Of a DNA stretch of 61,679 bases, positions 53,651 to 61,219 are shown piece by piece (position 1 is the stretch's first letter; every line of letters begins with the position of its first letter). Below the pieces are notes generated by a model that worked only from the letters and a program-made list of their open reading frames with translations, was not told the DNA's origin and made no database searches. Both the position numbers and the translations under genes were made by a program. Source of the DNA: Granulicella aggregans (GTDB lineage: Bacteria; Acidobacteriota; Terriglobia; Terriglobales; Acidobacteriaceae); assembly GCF_014203275.1 (NCBI RefSeq), contig NZ_JACHIP010000015.1, forward strand, positions 1-61,679. Reading direction: 5' to 3'.

Positions 53651-54494
53651 AGCCTTCGCGGCGTGGACCGATGGTCGATCGGCTGATGAGCAGCTATGGG
53701 GCGAGTGAGCGGCATGCGTGTAGGGTCCTTTGTGTGACGCGCGGAACGTATCGCTACCGGAGCTGCCTCGATCCACGAACTGAACTGCGGATGCGTATCC
53801 GTGAGATCGCTCAAGCACGAGTGCGCCGCGGGTACCGCAAGATCAGCGTGCTGTTGAATCGCGAAGGCTGGGATGTAGGCAAGTATCTGGTGTACGGGTT
53901 GTGCAAGGAAGAAGGGCTCATGCTGAAGAGGATGAGGCCGGCGGGCAAGCGCAAGGCTGCTCGTCTGCGCGAAGAGAAGGTCAAGCCAACCGCACCAGAT
54001 GAGGCTTGGAGCATCGACTTCGTGTCGATCAGTTACAGGATGGCACACGCTTCCGGTCCTTAACTATCGTCGATGTCTACACACGAGAAGCGGTGGCGAT
54101 CGAAGTTGGCCAGAGCTTAAAGGGAGACGATGTGGTGCGCACACTGAATAAGCTGAAGCTCGAACGTGGTGTGCCTAAGGTCTTGTTCTCTGACAACGGG
54201 AGCTAGTTCACCAGTCATGCGATTGACCTGTGGGCTTATCAGAACGGGGCAAAGATCGACTTCTCAAGGCATGGCAAGCCGACTGACAACGCCTTCGTAG
54301 AAAGCTTCAATGTGACCTTCCGGGCCGAGTGCCTGAACACCCACTGGTTCATGAGCCTGAAGGAGGCAAAGCATCTAATCGAAGCCTGGAGGCGCGAATA
54401 TAATGACAGTCGTCCTCACGCATCTCTCGCGGACAGGACGGCAAGCGAGTTCGCCAGCCAGTACGCGGCTAGCCGCGTACTGGCTGGAACCTAA
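53644..54494 (+). pseudogene. IS3-family OrfB transposase, frameshifted with in-frame stop
   Basis: Pieces: VDRLMSSYGASERHACRVLC to TAPDEAWSIDFVS in one frame, then after a frame change near 54010-54040 DGTRFRSLTIVDVYTREAV to VPKVLFSDNGS, then a TAG at 54205-54207 where GAG (Glu) is expected, and onward DFSRHGKPTDNAFVESFNV and YNDSRPHASLADRTASEF. The DDE acids are otherwise present. It is inactive unless helped in trans. Confidence 0.85.
54454..54487. repeat. Perfect 34 bp palindrome at the end of the IS3 transposase
   Basis: Half-site CCAGCCAGTACGCGGCT is followed directly by its exact reverse complement with no loop. It overlaps the last orfB codons, 11 bp inside the inner part of the right terminal repeat. 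Confidence 0.85.
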
Positions 54495-54560
54495 ACCGGT
54501 CGAAGACTAACTCTGACCTTGGTATAGAAATGCTGGGCCCTTCACTTCACTGGCCTTTAG

Positions 54561-55256
54561 TCACAGGTATAAGCCCTCATGGAGCTCCTTGACGGTGGAG
54601 TAGCAGTCGCAAGCCGCCGCTTCCAGTCCTTTGCGGTTCAGGATGTGGATGTGTCCGCGCCGGTACTCAATCAATCTGTCTCGTTGCAGGCTGCCCGCCG
54701 CCGCTGCGACCGTCACACGGTTGGTGCCGAGGATCTCGCTCAGTACCTCCTGGGTAATATCAATGGTCGACGACTCCGTTAGATCCTGCGCGGTGAGGAG
54801 CCAGCGCGTAAGGCGCTGTGAAGCTCCATGGATGGAGTGGCATCCGGCTACCTGGCTCAGGATGTGCGTATGCACCTGGACAAATTCGAGGATGTGGCGA
54901 TGGAGATCGTCGTCCTGATAAAACGCCTTCTGGAGATGCTCGAAGGGGATCTGGATGGCTGCGCCGGCCAGCTGCATGCGGCAGTGCGTCGGAGTATCCA
55001 CCGGCCCTATGAGGTGCAGACTTCCCGTAAAACCCTCGCGACCGACAACGCCAACTTCAGCCGCAAACCCGACGGTGGTCACTGCGAGAACGGAAGCCAG
55101 GCCCGAGGTAAGAAAGAAAGCGTGCGACGGCCGAGTTTGCGACTCGTGAAGCACAGTTTTGGTTCCCAACTCGACCTCGGACGAAGTCGACAGCAGATGT
55201 TTCCTGCTCTTGTGGGAGATGGCGGCAAGAAAGCGATTTGGATGGGACTTAGCCAT
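54561..55256 (-). CDS. Crp/Fnr family transcriptional regulator
   Basis: A 231-residue regulator with a cyclic-nucleotide-binding-like beta barrel (residues about 15-135; SHAFFLTSGLASVLAVT, GFAAEVGVVGREGFTGSL) and a C-terminal HTH (EVLSEILGTNRVTVAAAAGS, LIEYRRGHIHILNRKGLEA). No Fnr-type N-terminal Cys cluster is visible. It is divergent from glsB across 364 bp that includes a perfect 26 bp palindrome. Confidence 0.85.
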   Translation of the reverse strand: MAKSHPNRFLAAISHKSRKHLLSTSSEVELGTKTVLHESQTRPSHAFFLTSGLASVLAVTTVGFAAEVGVVGREGFTGSLHLIGPVDTPTHCRMQLAGAAIQIPFEHLQKAFYQDDDLHRHILEFVQVHTHILSQVAGCHSIHGASQRLTRWLLTAQDLTESSTIDITQEVLSEILGTNRVTVAAAAGSLQRDRLIEYRRGHIHILNRKGLEAAACDCYSTVKELHEGLYL

Positions 55257-55407
55257 AGATCCTTGTTTAAGCCAGGTTGATTGCTGTAAGGGCGGGACAC
55301 GTATACACCCGCTGATGCTTTAGATGTTCCAAACGGACGAATGTCGCAGCAGGATCGCTTAGCGGCCTGAGCCTGCCAGTCTCCCTATGTTAAGTATGAT
55401 GCAGGTC

Positions 55408-55433
55408 CGTTATGTCAAATATTTGACATAACG
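55408..55433. promoter_or_regulatory. Perfect 26 bp palindrome, likely operator
   Basis: Half-site CGTTATGTCAAAT followed by its exact reverse complement. It lies about 150 bp upstream of the Crp-type gene and 190 bp upstream of glsB. The AT-rich core with TGTCAAA arms resembles operators of dimeric regulators. Confidence 0.65.
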
Positions 55434-55620
55434 AAGCAACGGCAATGAAAGGTCCGGCAACTGAATAAGTGCGCATGCGCTGCAGGTATCGACCCGACGC
55501 TGAGCTGTCATCATTCCGCCGCCAGCGTCGACACGGTGACCATCTGTAGCTGAACCATGCTCACTCAGCCATTGGTTACCTTTGTTTTTCTAACCGCATT
55601 AAAGCACTGGAGGTGCTCAC

Positions 55621-55881
55621 ATGTTTATTATCTGGTGGATAGTCGTAGGTCTGATTGCAGGGTTTCTTACCGGCAAGCTCATGAAAGGTTCTGGCTTTGG
55701 AGCCGTTGGGGATATCGTCGTCGGCATCATTGGCGCCGTGGTCGGAGGCTTTATCATGCAGCATCTGGGCTACGCCGGCTCAGGCGGCCTGGTCTACACG
55801 GTCTTCGTTGCCGTCATCGGCGCTGTACTGCTTACCCTTCTTCTGCGGCTCGTGACCGGCAACCGGGCGCGTAACCTGTAG
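55621..55881 (+). CDS. glsB: GlsB/YeaQ/YmgE family stress-response membrane protein
   Basis: An 86-residue protein with three hydrophobic helices and Gly-rich loops: MFIIWWIVVGLIAGFLTGKL, MKGSGFGAVGDIVVGIIGAV, GGFIMQHLGYAG and LVYTVFVAVIGAVLLTLLLR. Family members are induced by envelope or acid stress. GGAGGT precedes ATG 55621. A strong terminator lies downstream. Confidence 0.9.
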   Translation: MFIIWWIVVGLIAGFLTGKLMKGSGFGAVGDIVVGIIGAVVGGFIMQHLGYAGSGGLVYTVFVAVIGAVLLTLLLRLVTGNRARNL

Positions 55882-55918
55882 CATGACCCTGGATTTCCCG
55901 TGCATTGATACGCTTCGA

Positions 55919-55946
55919 ATGGGTGGAGAGTTCGCTCTCCACCCAT
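55919..55946 (+). terminator. Perfect terminator hairpin with TTCG loop
   Basis: A 12 bp stem (ATGGGTGGAGAG / CTCTCCACCCAT) closed by TTCG and followed by CTTATTGG, 37 bp after the glsB stop. It ends just before the convergent broken secreted-protein gene and may act in both directions. Confidence 0.75.
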
Positions 55947-55947
55947 C

Positions 55948-56624
55948 TTATTGGACCCGGTTTAGTTGTCCCTGATTAAACTGCCACTGACGCGGAGCAT
56001 TTTTTCTGCGGTTGACCACTTTCGCTGGCGTATAGCCGGGCGGAATTTCAAAGAGTGCCGGGTCAGGCTCCAATCGCTGAATGTTGGACAGGGTGAACTC
56101 GACCTTTACGCCTTGAGAATCCGTCGTCCTGCTCCTACAAGTAGCCCCAAGCTCCAAGGATTCCCAACGCTCGATTACGTCGCCCGCGAACTCTAGTCTA
56201 TTACCGTAATAGGTCATGCCTAATTCTGTTCTCGTTCCTAGGTCAGTGTGACCGGTACCCTGATTGCGAGACGCGTTCCTACCTCCGTCCACTGCTCCAA
56301 GGAATAGGTTTCGGGATCGGCTGGGCTTCGGACCGTGACCGTATAAACTCTAGCCTTCGCTTGCAATACAATTACGCGCCGGTGAGGGGCGTCTTCGATT
56401 GTGACCCACTGCGGCGACCCTTGCGCGTCAAACGAAGCGATGTAGATACTGCCGTCGCTGGCTCTCGCGACCTTATTTATGTTTTGACGATCCTTAGAGG
56501 CCCACACCTGTGTGGCTGTGAACGGCGCGTCTCGCAGACGGTAAATCTCCTGGCCATTTCCGCGCATGCCCAAAGCCAGAGTTAAGAAAACGGCTGATAT
56601 TGAAGAAAGTCCTCGAGTCCGCAT
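55948..56624 (-). pseudogene. Acidobacterial-type secreted protein, frameshifted
   Basis: A signal peptide (MRTRGLSSISAVFLTLALG) leads to RLRDAPFTATQVWASKDRQN and RRVIVLQAKARVYTVTVRSP, ending prematurely after TRLAIRVPVTLT. The continuation lies in another frame (GTGHTDLGTRTELGMTYYGN, VKVEFTLSNIQRLEPDPALF, EIPPGYTPAKV). The EPDPALFEIPPGY ending is, from memory, typical of hypothetical proteins of Acidobacteriota. One frame change near 56240-56270 breaks it. Confidence 0.75.
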
Positions 56625-56820
56625 AAGGCTCTCAATTCTCGGTGAATTACATAACATCAGCTTCTCGTAGTGAATGTGGTCAGGCAAACTTAGACTGGTA
56701 ATCCACCAGTGCGCGGAAAACAGGGTTGTCGGCAACTTCGCCTCCTCGTCGGCCCCCGAGGCGAGACTTCCAAAAAATAACGACTTTGGTTACCTGTTGG
56801 CATGATCTCGAATTTACGAT

Positions 56821-57045
56821 GTGCACATGGGTGAGCTGCTCAGATGGATTTGCATAGTCGCTGCGTCTTCACTGACTCTCGTTGGCCTTGTCTCCTTCAG
56901 TCATGACTGCCTCATGCTCGCAGCGCTAGCTAAACCCCTCGGGGATGGACCTAGTGGTCTCATAGGCGGACCGATCTTCGCGGTCGTTGGTGGTTGGCTG
57001 CTCCGGAGGGCAATCAAAATTACGCATTCCGCAAGGATGGAGTGA
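56821..57045 (+). CDS. Possible small membrane protein
   Basis: A 74-residue frame (GTG start at 56821 or ATG 56827) with two hydrophobic helices: LLRWICIVAASSLTLVGLVS and LIGGPIFAVVGGWLLRRAI. No strong ribosome site. Plausible but unsupported by recognised relatives. Confidence 0.45.
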   Translation: MHMGELLRWICIVAASSLTLVGLVSFSHDCLMLAALAKPLGDGPSGLIGGPIFAVVGGWLLRRAIKITHSARME

Positions 57046-57197
57046 CTCGCAACCTTAGTGCCAAGATGATGAGCTGTACAAACACGGGATTTTCGGAAAC
57101 TGGCGCTTGATCGAGATCGACGTTAAAGATGTTAGGCGCCATTACTGCACGCTTAGTTAGGACGGCGTCGTGGTTGACCAAAAGCTCGGAACGAAGT

Positions 57198-57437
57198 TCA
57201 GCGTAGTAATTGGGACGAAGCAGGATAAAAATCCGCATTTGAGCGGTCCGAGAGAGGTGACCTGCGGGCGTCGATCAGCTCCCACTCCTTATAGACGTAG
57301 AAAGAGCCGCAGTGGAGACAGAGTATGGGTTCAGTTGGAGCCAGTTGAAAGGTCGAGAGATGAAGTCGTTTCTCCGACTGGCCGAGACTAATGAACTCGT
57401 CGCAGACTTTGCAGGAAACCCCGTAAATAGCGACCAT
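57198..57437 (-). CDS. Small zinc-ribbon protein
   Basis: A 79-residue protein with CKVC near residue 9 and CLHC near residue 39, both in a ribbon-like arrangement, then an acidic/aromatic stretch (GSFYVYKEWELIDARRSP). GGGAG lies before ATG 57437. Function unknown; compare the ribbon at 3266-3490. Confidence 0.6.
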   Translation of the reverse strand: MVAIYGVSCKVCDEFISLGQSEKRLHLSTFQLAPTEPILCLHCGSFYVYKEWELIDARRSPLSDRSNADFYPASSQLLR

Positions 57438-57532
57438 GTTCGCTCCCAGCCGATTCGCAGATACCAATAATGACGTCATGACGTTTTGAAATGTTGCCTA
57501 CTGACGATTCCTTCCAAATCGTGCTCTAGTCT

Positions 57533-57961
57533 GTGGATGACATTCCTTCCGTCTTCGCCTATTATTCGCCTATGGGCGGGGAGCGAGCATCAACAACCCG
57601 AAGGCGAGAGTCGGGACGTATATGTTGCTCCTGCAAGGTGCCGCTGGAACCCCCGCCCGCCAAACACGGAGAACGGTATTGCGAGCGGTGTGAGCCCCGG
57701 CGCAAAGTTTATATGCATTTCATGGAGCGACCCGAAGGGTGGTACGTTACCTTCCTTGAGCCAGATCTCAAAACTCCGCTTCCGAAGAAGTTCATCTTCC
57801 AGGATTCGGCGAAGATTCTCGAATTGGCCGCGCGGGGCGGCGCTGACAAAACTCTTGCGGATAAACAAGCGCTTCAGTATGCAATTCAGACCGGGCGGGG
57901 TTCGGTCTGGCTCCATTTGACCTCGGCCCAACTGGTCAAGCTCAACCCTCTGCACCGCTAG
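57533..57961 (+). CDS. Hypothetical protein with N-terminal zinc-binding Cys pairs
   Basis: A 142-residue protein (or 129 from ATG 57572) with ICCSCKVPLEPPPAKHGERY and CERCEPR, which gives two CxxC knuckles. The rest (WYVTFLEPDLKTPLPKKFIF, DSAKILELAARGGADKTLAD) looks like a small alpha/beta domain. I recognise no family. Confidence 0.6.
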   Translation: MDDIPSVFAYYSPMGGERASTTRRRESGRICCSCKVPLEPPPAKHGERYCERCEPRRKVYMHFMERPEGWYVTFLEPDLKTPLPKKFIFQDSAKILELAARGGADKTLADKQALQYAIQTGRGSVWLHLTSAQLVKLNPLHR

Positions 57962-58101
57962 TCGCGTCACCGCCGACTTCAACGCTCAGCGGGGGTCCCT
58001 TTCTAGCTATTTCGTCGGGGGTGGCAATGATCACTCACGAGTGCGCGCTGAGGTGAGAAGATGGTCATAACGGACAGTTTCGATTGGAAAGGTGGTCGCT
58101 G

Positions 58102-58332
58102 ATGATTGCGAGTGCAGAGTTCCTTGACCAGTGGACGTTAGAAGATATGCCTGCCTGTGATGAGGGCATGGCGCTGCTCGAAGTGTTCGCGCGTCTGCAC
58201 ACTGAAGAATGGAAAGGCGTGCTGGCGAAGGGGCTAATCGATGTGCGACCCGAGGTAATTGGCCTTTACAGCGAGCGGTGGATAGCCTTTGTGAATCACT
58301 GTAACGTCTGCGACGACTGCAACGAGCTCTAG
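58102..58332 (+). CDS. 76-residue CDxCNE-motif protein, first copy
   Basis: Small soluble protein that ends in VNHCNVCDDCNEL. It shares PAC-x2-G-x2-LL-x-x-FA and W-x-AF-x-x-H-x3-CD-x-CNE with the product at 59260-59517, so the two are paralogues. The Cys/His cluster suggests metal binding. It ends 2 bp before the SRAP gene start, implying translational coupling. AAGGTGG precedes ATG 58102. Confidence 0.7.
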   Translation: MIASAEFLDQWTLEDMPACDEGMALLEVFARLHTEEWKGVLAKGLIDVRPEVIGLYSERWIAFVNHCNVCDDCNEL

Positions 58333-58334
58333 CT

Positions 58335-59246
58335 ATGTGTGGCCGCTACTATCGCCGTTCCGATAAACAGCGCATCGCCGAAGCCTTCCGCCTTGGCAAA
58401 TTGACCGACCTTCCTCTTGAGGTTGCGCCATCATTCAATATCGCGCCGACGACTATGCAGGCAGTGATCGTTGCAGACCGCGACACTGGCGAACGCACAA
58501 TGCGTGTGATGCGTTGGGGTCTGATTCCCGTCTGGGCTAAAGACCCGAAGGCGATGGGCCTCAGCACTATCAATGCGAAGGCAGAAGGGCTCATGGACAA
58601 ACCGATGTGGCGCACGCCCTTTAAGAAGCGTAGGTGCCTGGTGCCGGCAGACGGATTCTATGAGTGGAAGAAGCTGGACGCGAAGACGAAGCAACCTTAC
58701 GCTTTTCAACTGAAAGAAGACCAACCGTTAGCCTTCGGTGGGGTGTGGGAAGCATGGAAAGAGACTCCTGCTGCGGTAGAGGCGAGGGTCAGACGGCAGA
58801 TTGAGGGCATCATTGTCCGCCCTACCGTTCTCTTAGAGCGGACGATTTCAATCGATATCGAAGAAATACCGATGGACGATGTCGGTGCGATCCGTCTGAG
58901 GATTGCGCCCAATGATGATGGGGAGAATGCCATTGTCAGTTTGGCCGAACGAGAATATCGCACGGTAAGACGTGGTGCGCAGTGGATCGAGACTTTTTCA
59001 ATTGTGACTACCGAACCAAACGAACTCACGGCAAGCGTCCACAATCGAATGCCGGTCATGCTGAAGCCATCTCAATACGAACGCTGGCTGGACACGACAG
59101 ACCAGGAACGTCCGCCGGTCGATCTGCTGCGTCCTTATGACGCCGCCCTGATGTCTGCTCACGTAGTGGACCCGCGCGTGGGAAATGTGAGGATTAACGA
59201 ACCGAGCTTGTGTCAGGCGTTCGAGTGCCCGCCGAACTCGGCCTAG
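58335..59246 (+). CDS. SRAP-family (YedK/HMCES) abasic-site protein with a ~70-residue insertion
   Basis: DNA-protein crosslinking protein that shields abasic sites in single-stranded DNA. Catalytic residues are present: Cys2 (MCGRYY), Asn35 (SFNIAPTT), Glu110 (PADGFYEWKK) and His236 (SVHNRMPVML). The usual length is about 220-240 residues; this one is 303. Between WEAWKET (about 144) and WIETFSIVTTEPNEL (about 217) lies a charged insert of about 70 residues (for example RVRRQIEGIIVRPTVLLERT and IEEIPMDDVGAIRLRIAPN) in place of a short loop. No recognised family was seen in it. The gene is sandwiched between two paralogous small genes. Confidence 0.9.
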   Translation: MCGRYYRRSDKQRIAEAFRLGKLTDLPLEVAPSFNIAPTTMQAVIVADRDTGERTMRVMRWGLIPVWAKDPKAMGLSTINAKAEGLMDKPMWRTPFKKRRCLVPADGFYEWKKLDAKTKQPYAFQLKEDQPLAFGGVWEAWKETPAAVEARVRRQIEGIIVRPTVLLERTISIDIEEIPMDDVGAIRLRIAPNDDGENAIVSLAEREYRTVRRGAQWIETFSIVTTEPNELTASVHNRMPVMLKPSQYERWLDTTDQERPPVDLLRPYDAALMSAHVVDPRVGNVRINEPSLCQAFECPPNSA

Positions 59247-59259
59247 ACTTGAATCGAAA

Positions 59260-59517
59260 GTGAAGGATTTCAAGGTGAACTTTGTGACCGAACAAGAACA
59301 AGAAACGATGCGAGTCTGGATTATGTCGGAAGAGCCTCCGGCCTGTCAGCAGGGACTTGAACTCTTGCTCAAGTTCGCGCAAGCCTCTCCGACGCTCTAC
59401 GCACTCGCAGAGCGGGTGAACTTCAACGATCCGGCACACCCCGGTTTCAAGCGTAATCCGTTGTGGATGGCGTTCTGTCAGCACTATTCCAATTGCGACA
59501 ATTGCAACGAGGCTTAG
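59260..59517 (+). CDS. 85-residue CDxCNE-motif protein, second copy
   Basis: Paralogue of the 58102-58332 product: PPACQQGLELLLKFAQAS and WMAFCQHYSNCDNCNEA. Starts could be GTG 59260 or 59275, or ATG 59308; the conserved part begins at VWIMSEEPPAC. It follows the SRAP gene by 13 bp and forms a likely operon with it. Confidence 0.7.
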   Translation: MKDFKVNFVTEQEQETMRVWIMSEEPPACQQGLELLLKFAQASPTLYALAERVNFNDPAHPGFKRNPLWMAFCQHYSNCDNCNEA

Positions 59518-59534
59518 AGGAAGGAATTGAGCAA

Positions 59535-59921
59535 ATGATCGAGGAGCATAAGCGGAGTATCACTTGCTTAGTTTTTCTAGGAAGCGAGTTTGACGGCGAG
59601 GTCTTCAAGCCGGAGCACTACTGGTTGCAGTCTGTGAATAAAGCTTGGAAACGTCCGGCACCATTCCGCTCTTTTGACCGCGAGGACGCGCTTGCTGCCC
59701 TCCCTACGAGCATCCGACTGTTCTTTGAGCCGCTCGAACCGGCAATGATTCGCGGGAAAGGTTTCTGGGTGCTCCGTCTCGGCATGACAGAAATGGACGA
59801 GGACGAATTGGATCGCGAATGGATATCGGTCCCACATCCAGCCGTGGTCTTTCGCGAGCCTGTGGACGAGGGAGACGACTGCGTTCCCGGTCTCGACGTG
59901 CCTGATCTCCTCATCCACTGA
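59535..59921 (+). CDS. Hypothetical protein, 128 residues
   Basis: Soluble acidic protein (IEEHKRSITCLVFLGSEFDG, FRSFDREDALAALPTSIRLF, MDEDELDREWISVPHP). It lies 17 bp after the second CDxCNE gene on the same strand, so it probably belongs to the SRAP unit. No family recognised. Confidence 0.6.
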   Translation: MIEEHKRSITCLVFLGSEFDGEVFKPEHYWLQSVNKAWKRPAPFRSFDREDALAALPTSIRLFFEPLEPAMIRGKGFWVLRLGMTEMDEDELDREWISVPHPAVVFREPVDEGDDCVPGLDVPDLLIH

Positions 59922-60490
59922 GATTCCGTCGGCGATGTGCGGGGATGCTGGGTAACGCGTGAGATCTACTCCTACGTAGCACCCATCCATCAAAGCCACA
60001 GCGCATCTAGGATCGGCAGGGATCGTCTAGCCTGCCCGCGCGAACCGAAGCTTGGAGCGCCGACAGCCTTTCGGCCTGCGCTGCTGTGCGCGGCTTGTCC
60101 TGGACAAACAAGAGACGGTCGACATCCTGGTCGATCCCGGACAGATCCCAAACTTGACGAAGCCGTTTGTACTCGGCGACGTGAACGGTAGTTATAGCGT
60201 GATAACGAAAAGACATAGGCCAATTGCTACTGTCTACCCGAAGTATCCGCCCCGGGATGCCACGCCCTCCATTCGACTACCGAGCGGAACCCAGAATCGA
60301 TTACGTCCGTCACGCAGCGGTGCTCAGTGTCAAGAGCGGGTGCGCCTTGGACGAAACCTAGTTTCCGATAACATCGACTTTGCGGGACGTTGGTTTGCCA
60401 GATGTCTTTCGCCTCCCGGCTCAACCGATACCAGAGCCGTTGCGAGAGGAATCTTGCGGATCACTAAGGCGATGCTGGAGAATACTACAC
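59922..60490. other. 569 bp region without a supported gene
   Basis: Minus-strand frame 60007-60216 (VWDLSGIDQDVDRLLFVQDK onward) and plus-strand frame 60052-60600 overlap. The minus frame has more protein-like composition, but neither has a ribosome site or known relatives. Left uncalled. Confidence 0.3.
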
Positions 60491-61036
60491 ATGAAAAGCA
60501 TGCACGCTGTGTTGCTTCTAGGCTTGCTCGGTTCCCCTGGGGTAAGCCAGACCACCGATCGGGACGTGCCGACCGCCAACCAGATGCTTACGGAGGCTGA
60601 AGCAACTGCGAGCAGTCAGCATAAAAACGTAATGCTCATCTTCAGTGCTTCGTGGTGCGCATCTTGTCATTTGCAGCAGATCTTTCTGGCCGATCCAACT
60701 ATCCGGCCGATCTTCGACAAGTATTTTGTCAAGTTGGTAGTCGTCCATGGGGAACGCCTCAATGACACGCGGCATCAGGACACTCCAGGTGTAGACCAAC
60801 TGCTTGATTCGCTCCATGACACAAACACTAGCCTCCCGCTGACGGTCATACTCAGTAACAGCGGAAAACTCATCGTGGATTCGGTTCGTCCGGTATACGG
60901 ACGAAGGGACATCCGGGCCAACATCGGCTTTCCCGATGGTCCAAATGGAACCGATTGGCTCTTTGAGATGTTGAGGCGAGGTGCTCCGTCACTCACGTCA
61001 AGCGAGACCCAAATAATCCATACTTGGTTGCTCTAA
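60491..61036 (+). CDS. Exported thioredoxin-fold protein
   Basis: A 181-residue protein with a signal peptide (MHAVLLLGLLGSPGVSQTTD) and a thioredoxin-like fold with active-site SWCASCHLQQIF, DKYFVKLVVVHGERLND, and SLPLTVILSNSGKLIVDSVR. The CxxC site (CASC) suggests redox or haem-ligation-related function in the envelope. ATG 60491 is preferred over an upstream frame. Partner not in the window. Confidence 0.8.
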   Translation: MKSMHAVLLLGLLGSPGVSQTTDRDVPTANQMLTEAEATASSQHKNVMLIFSASWCASCHLQQIFLADPTIRPIFDKYFVKLVVVHGERLNDTRHQDTPGVDQLLDSLHDTNTSLPLTVILSNSGKLIVDSVRPVYGRRDIRANIGFPDGPNGTDWLFEMLRRGAPSLTSSETQIIHTWLL

Positions 61037-61177
61037 CACGGAAGCAATGAGCACTCGAAACGATGAAATGAGATGGGAACGACGAGACAGCCGCTGTCGG
61101 AACGAGTGCGTCGGAGCGAGCGACACGGCAGCCAGACGTTAGTTCCGCAGAAACGGGGCGGTCTCAACCGGTCGATG

Positions 61178-61219
61178 CAACACCATCTGATTTAGATCAT
61201 TTCTCAGAGGTGGTGTTGA
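61178..61219. other. Inverted repeat upstream of IS30 transposase
   Basis: CAACACCATCTGA and TCAGAGGTGGTGTTG flank an 13-base spacer, giving an 8 bp perfect outer stem and a 5 bp inner one. It lies immediately before the transposase start, so it may be the IS end or a translation-control hairpin. Confidence 0.45.

Larger units (their letters stand above)
53308..54541 (+). mobile_element. Degenerate IS3-family insertion sequence
   Basis: Imperfect terminal inverted repeats of about 40 bp flank it; the best-matched part is GTTAGTCTTCGACC (53339-53352) and its complement GGTCGAAGACTAAC (54498-54511). It carries an orfA and a broken orfB. Element ends are estimates. No clear target duplication was seen. 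Confidence 0.75.

Noticed and set aside
60052..60600. 182-residue plus-strand frame
   Set aside because: It overlaps the signal peptide of the thioredoxin-fold gene in another frame and has no recognised content.
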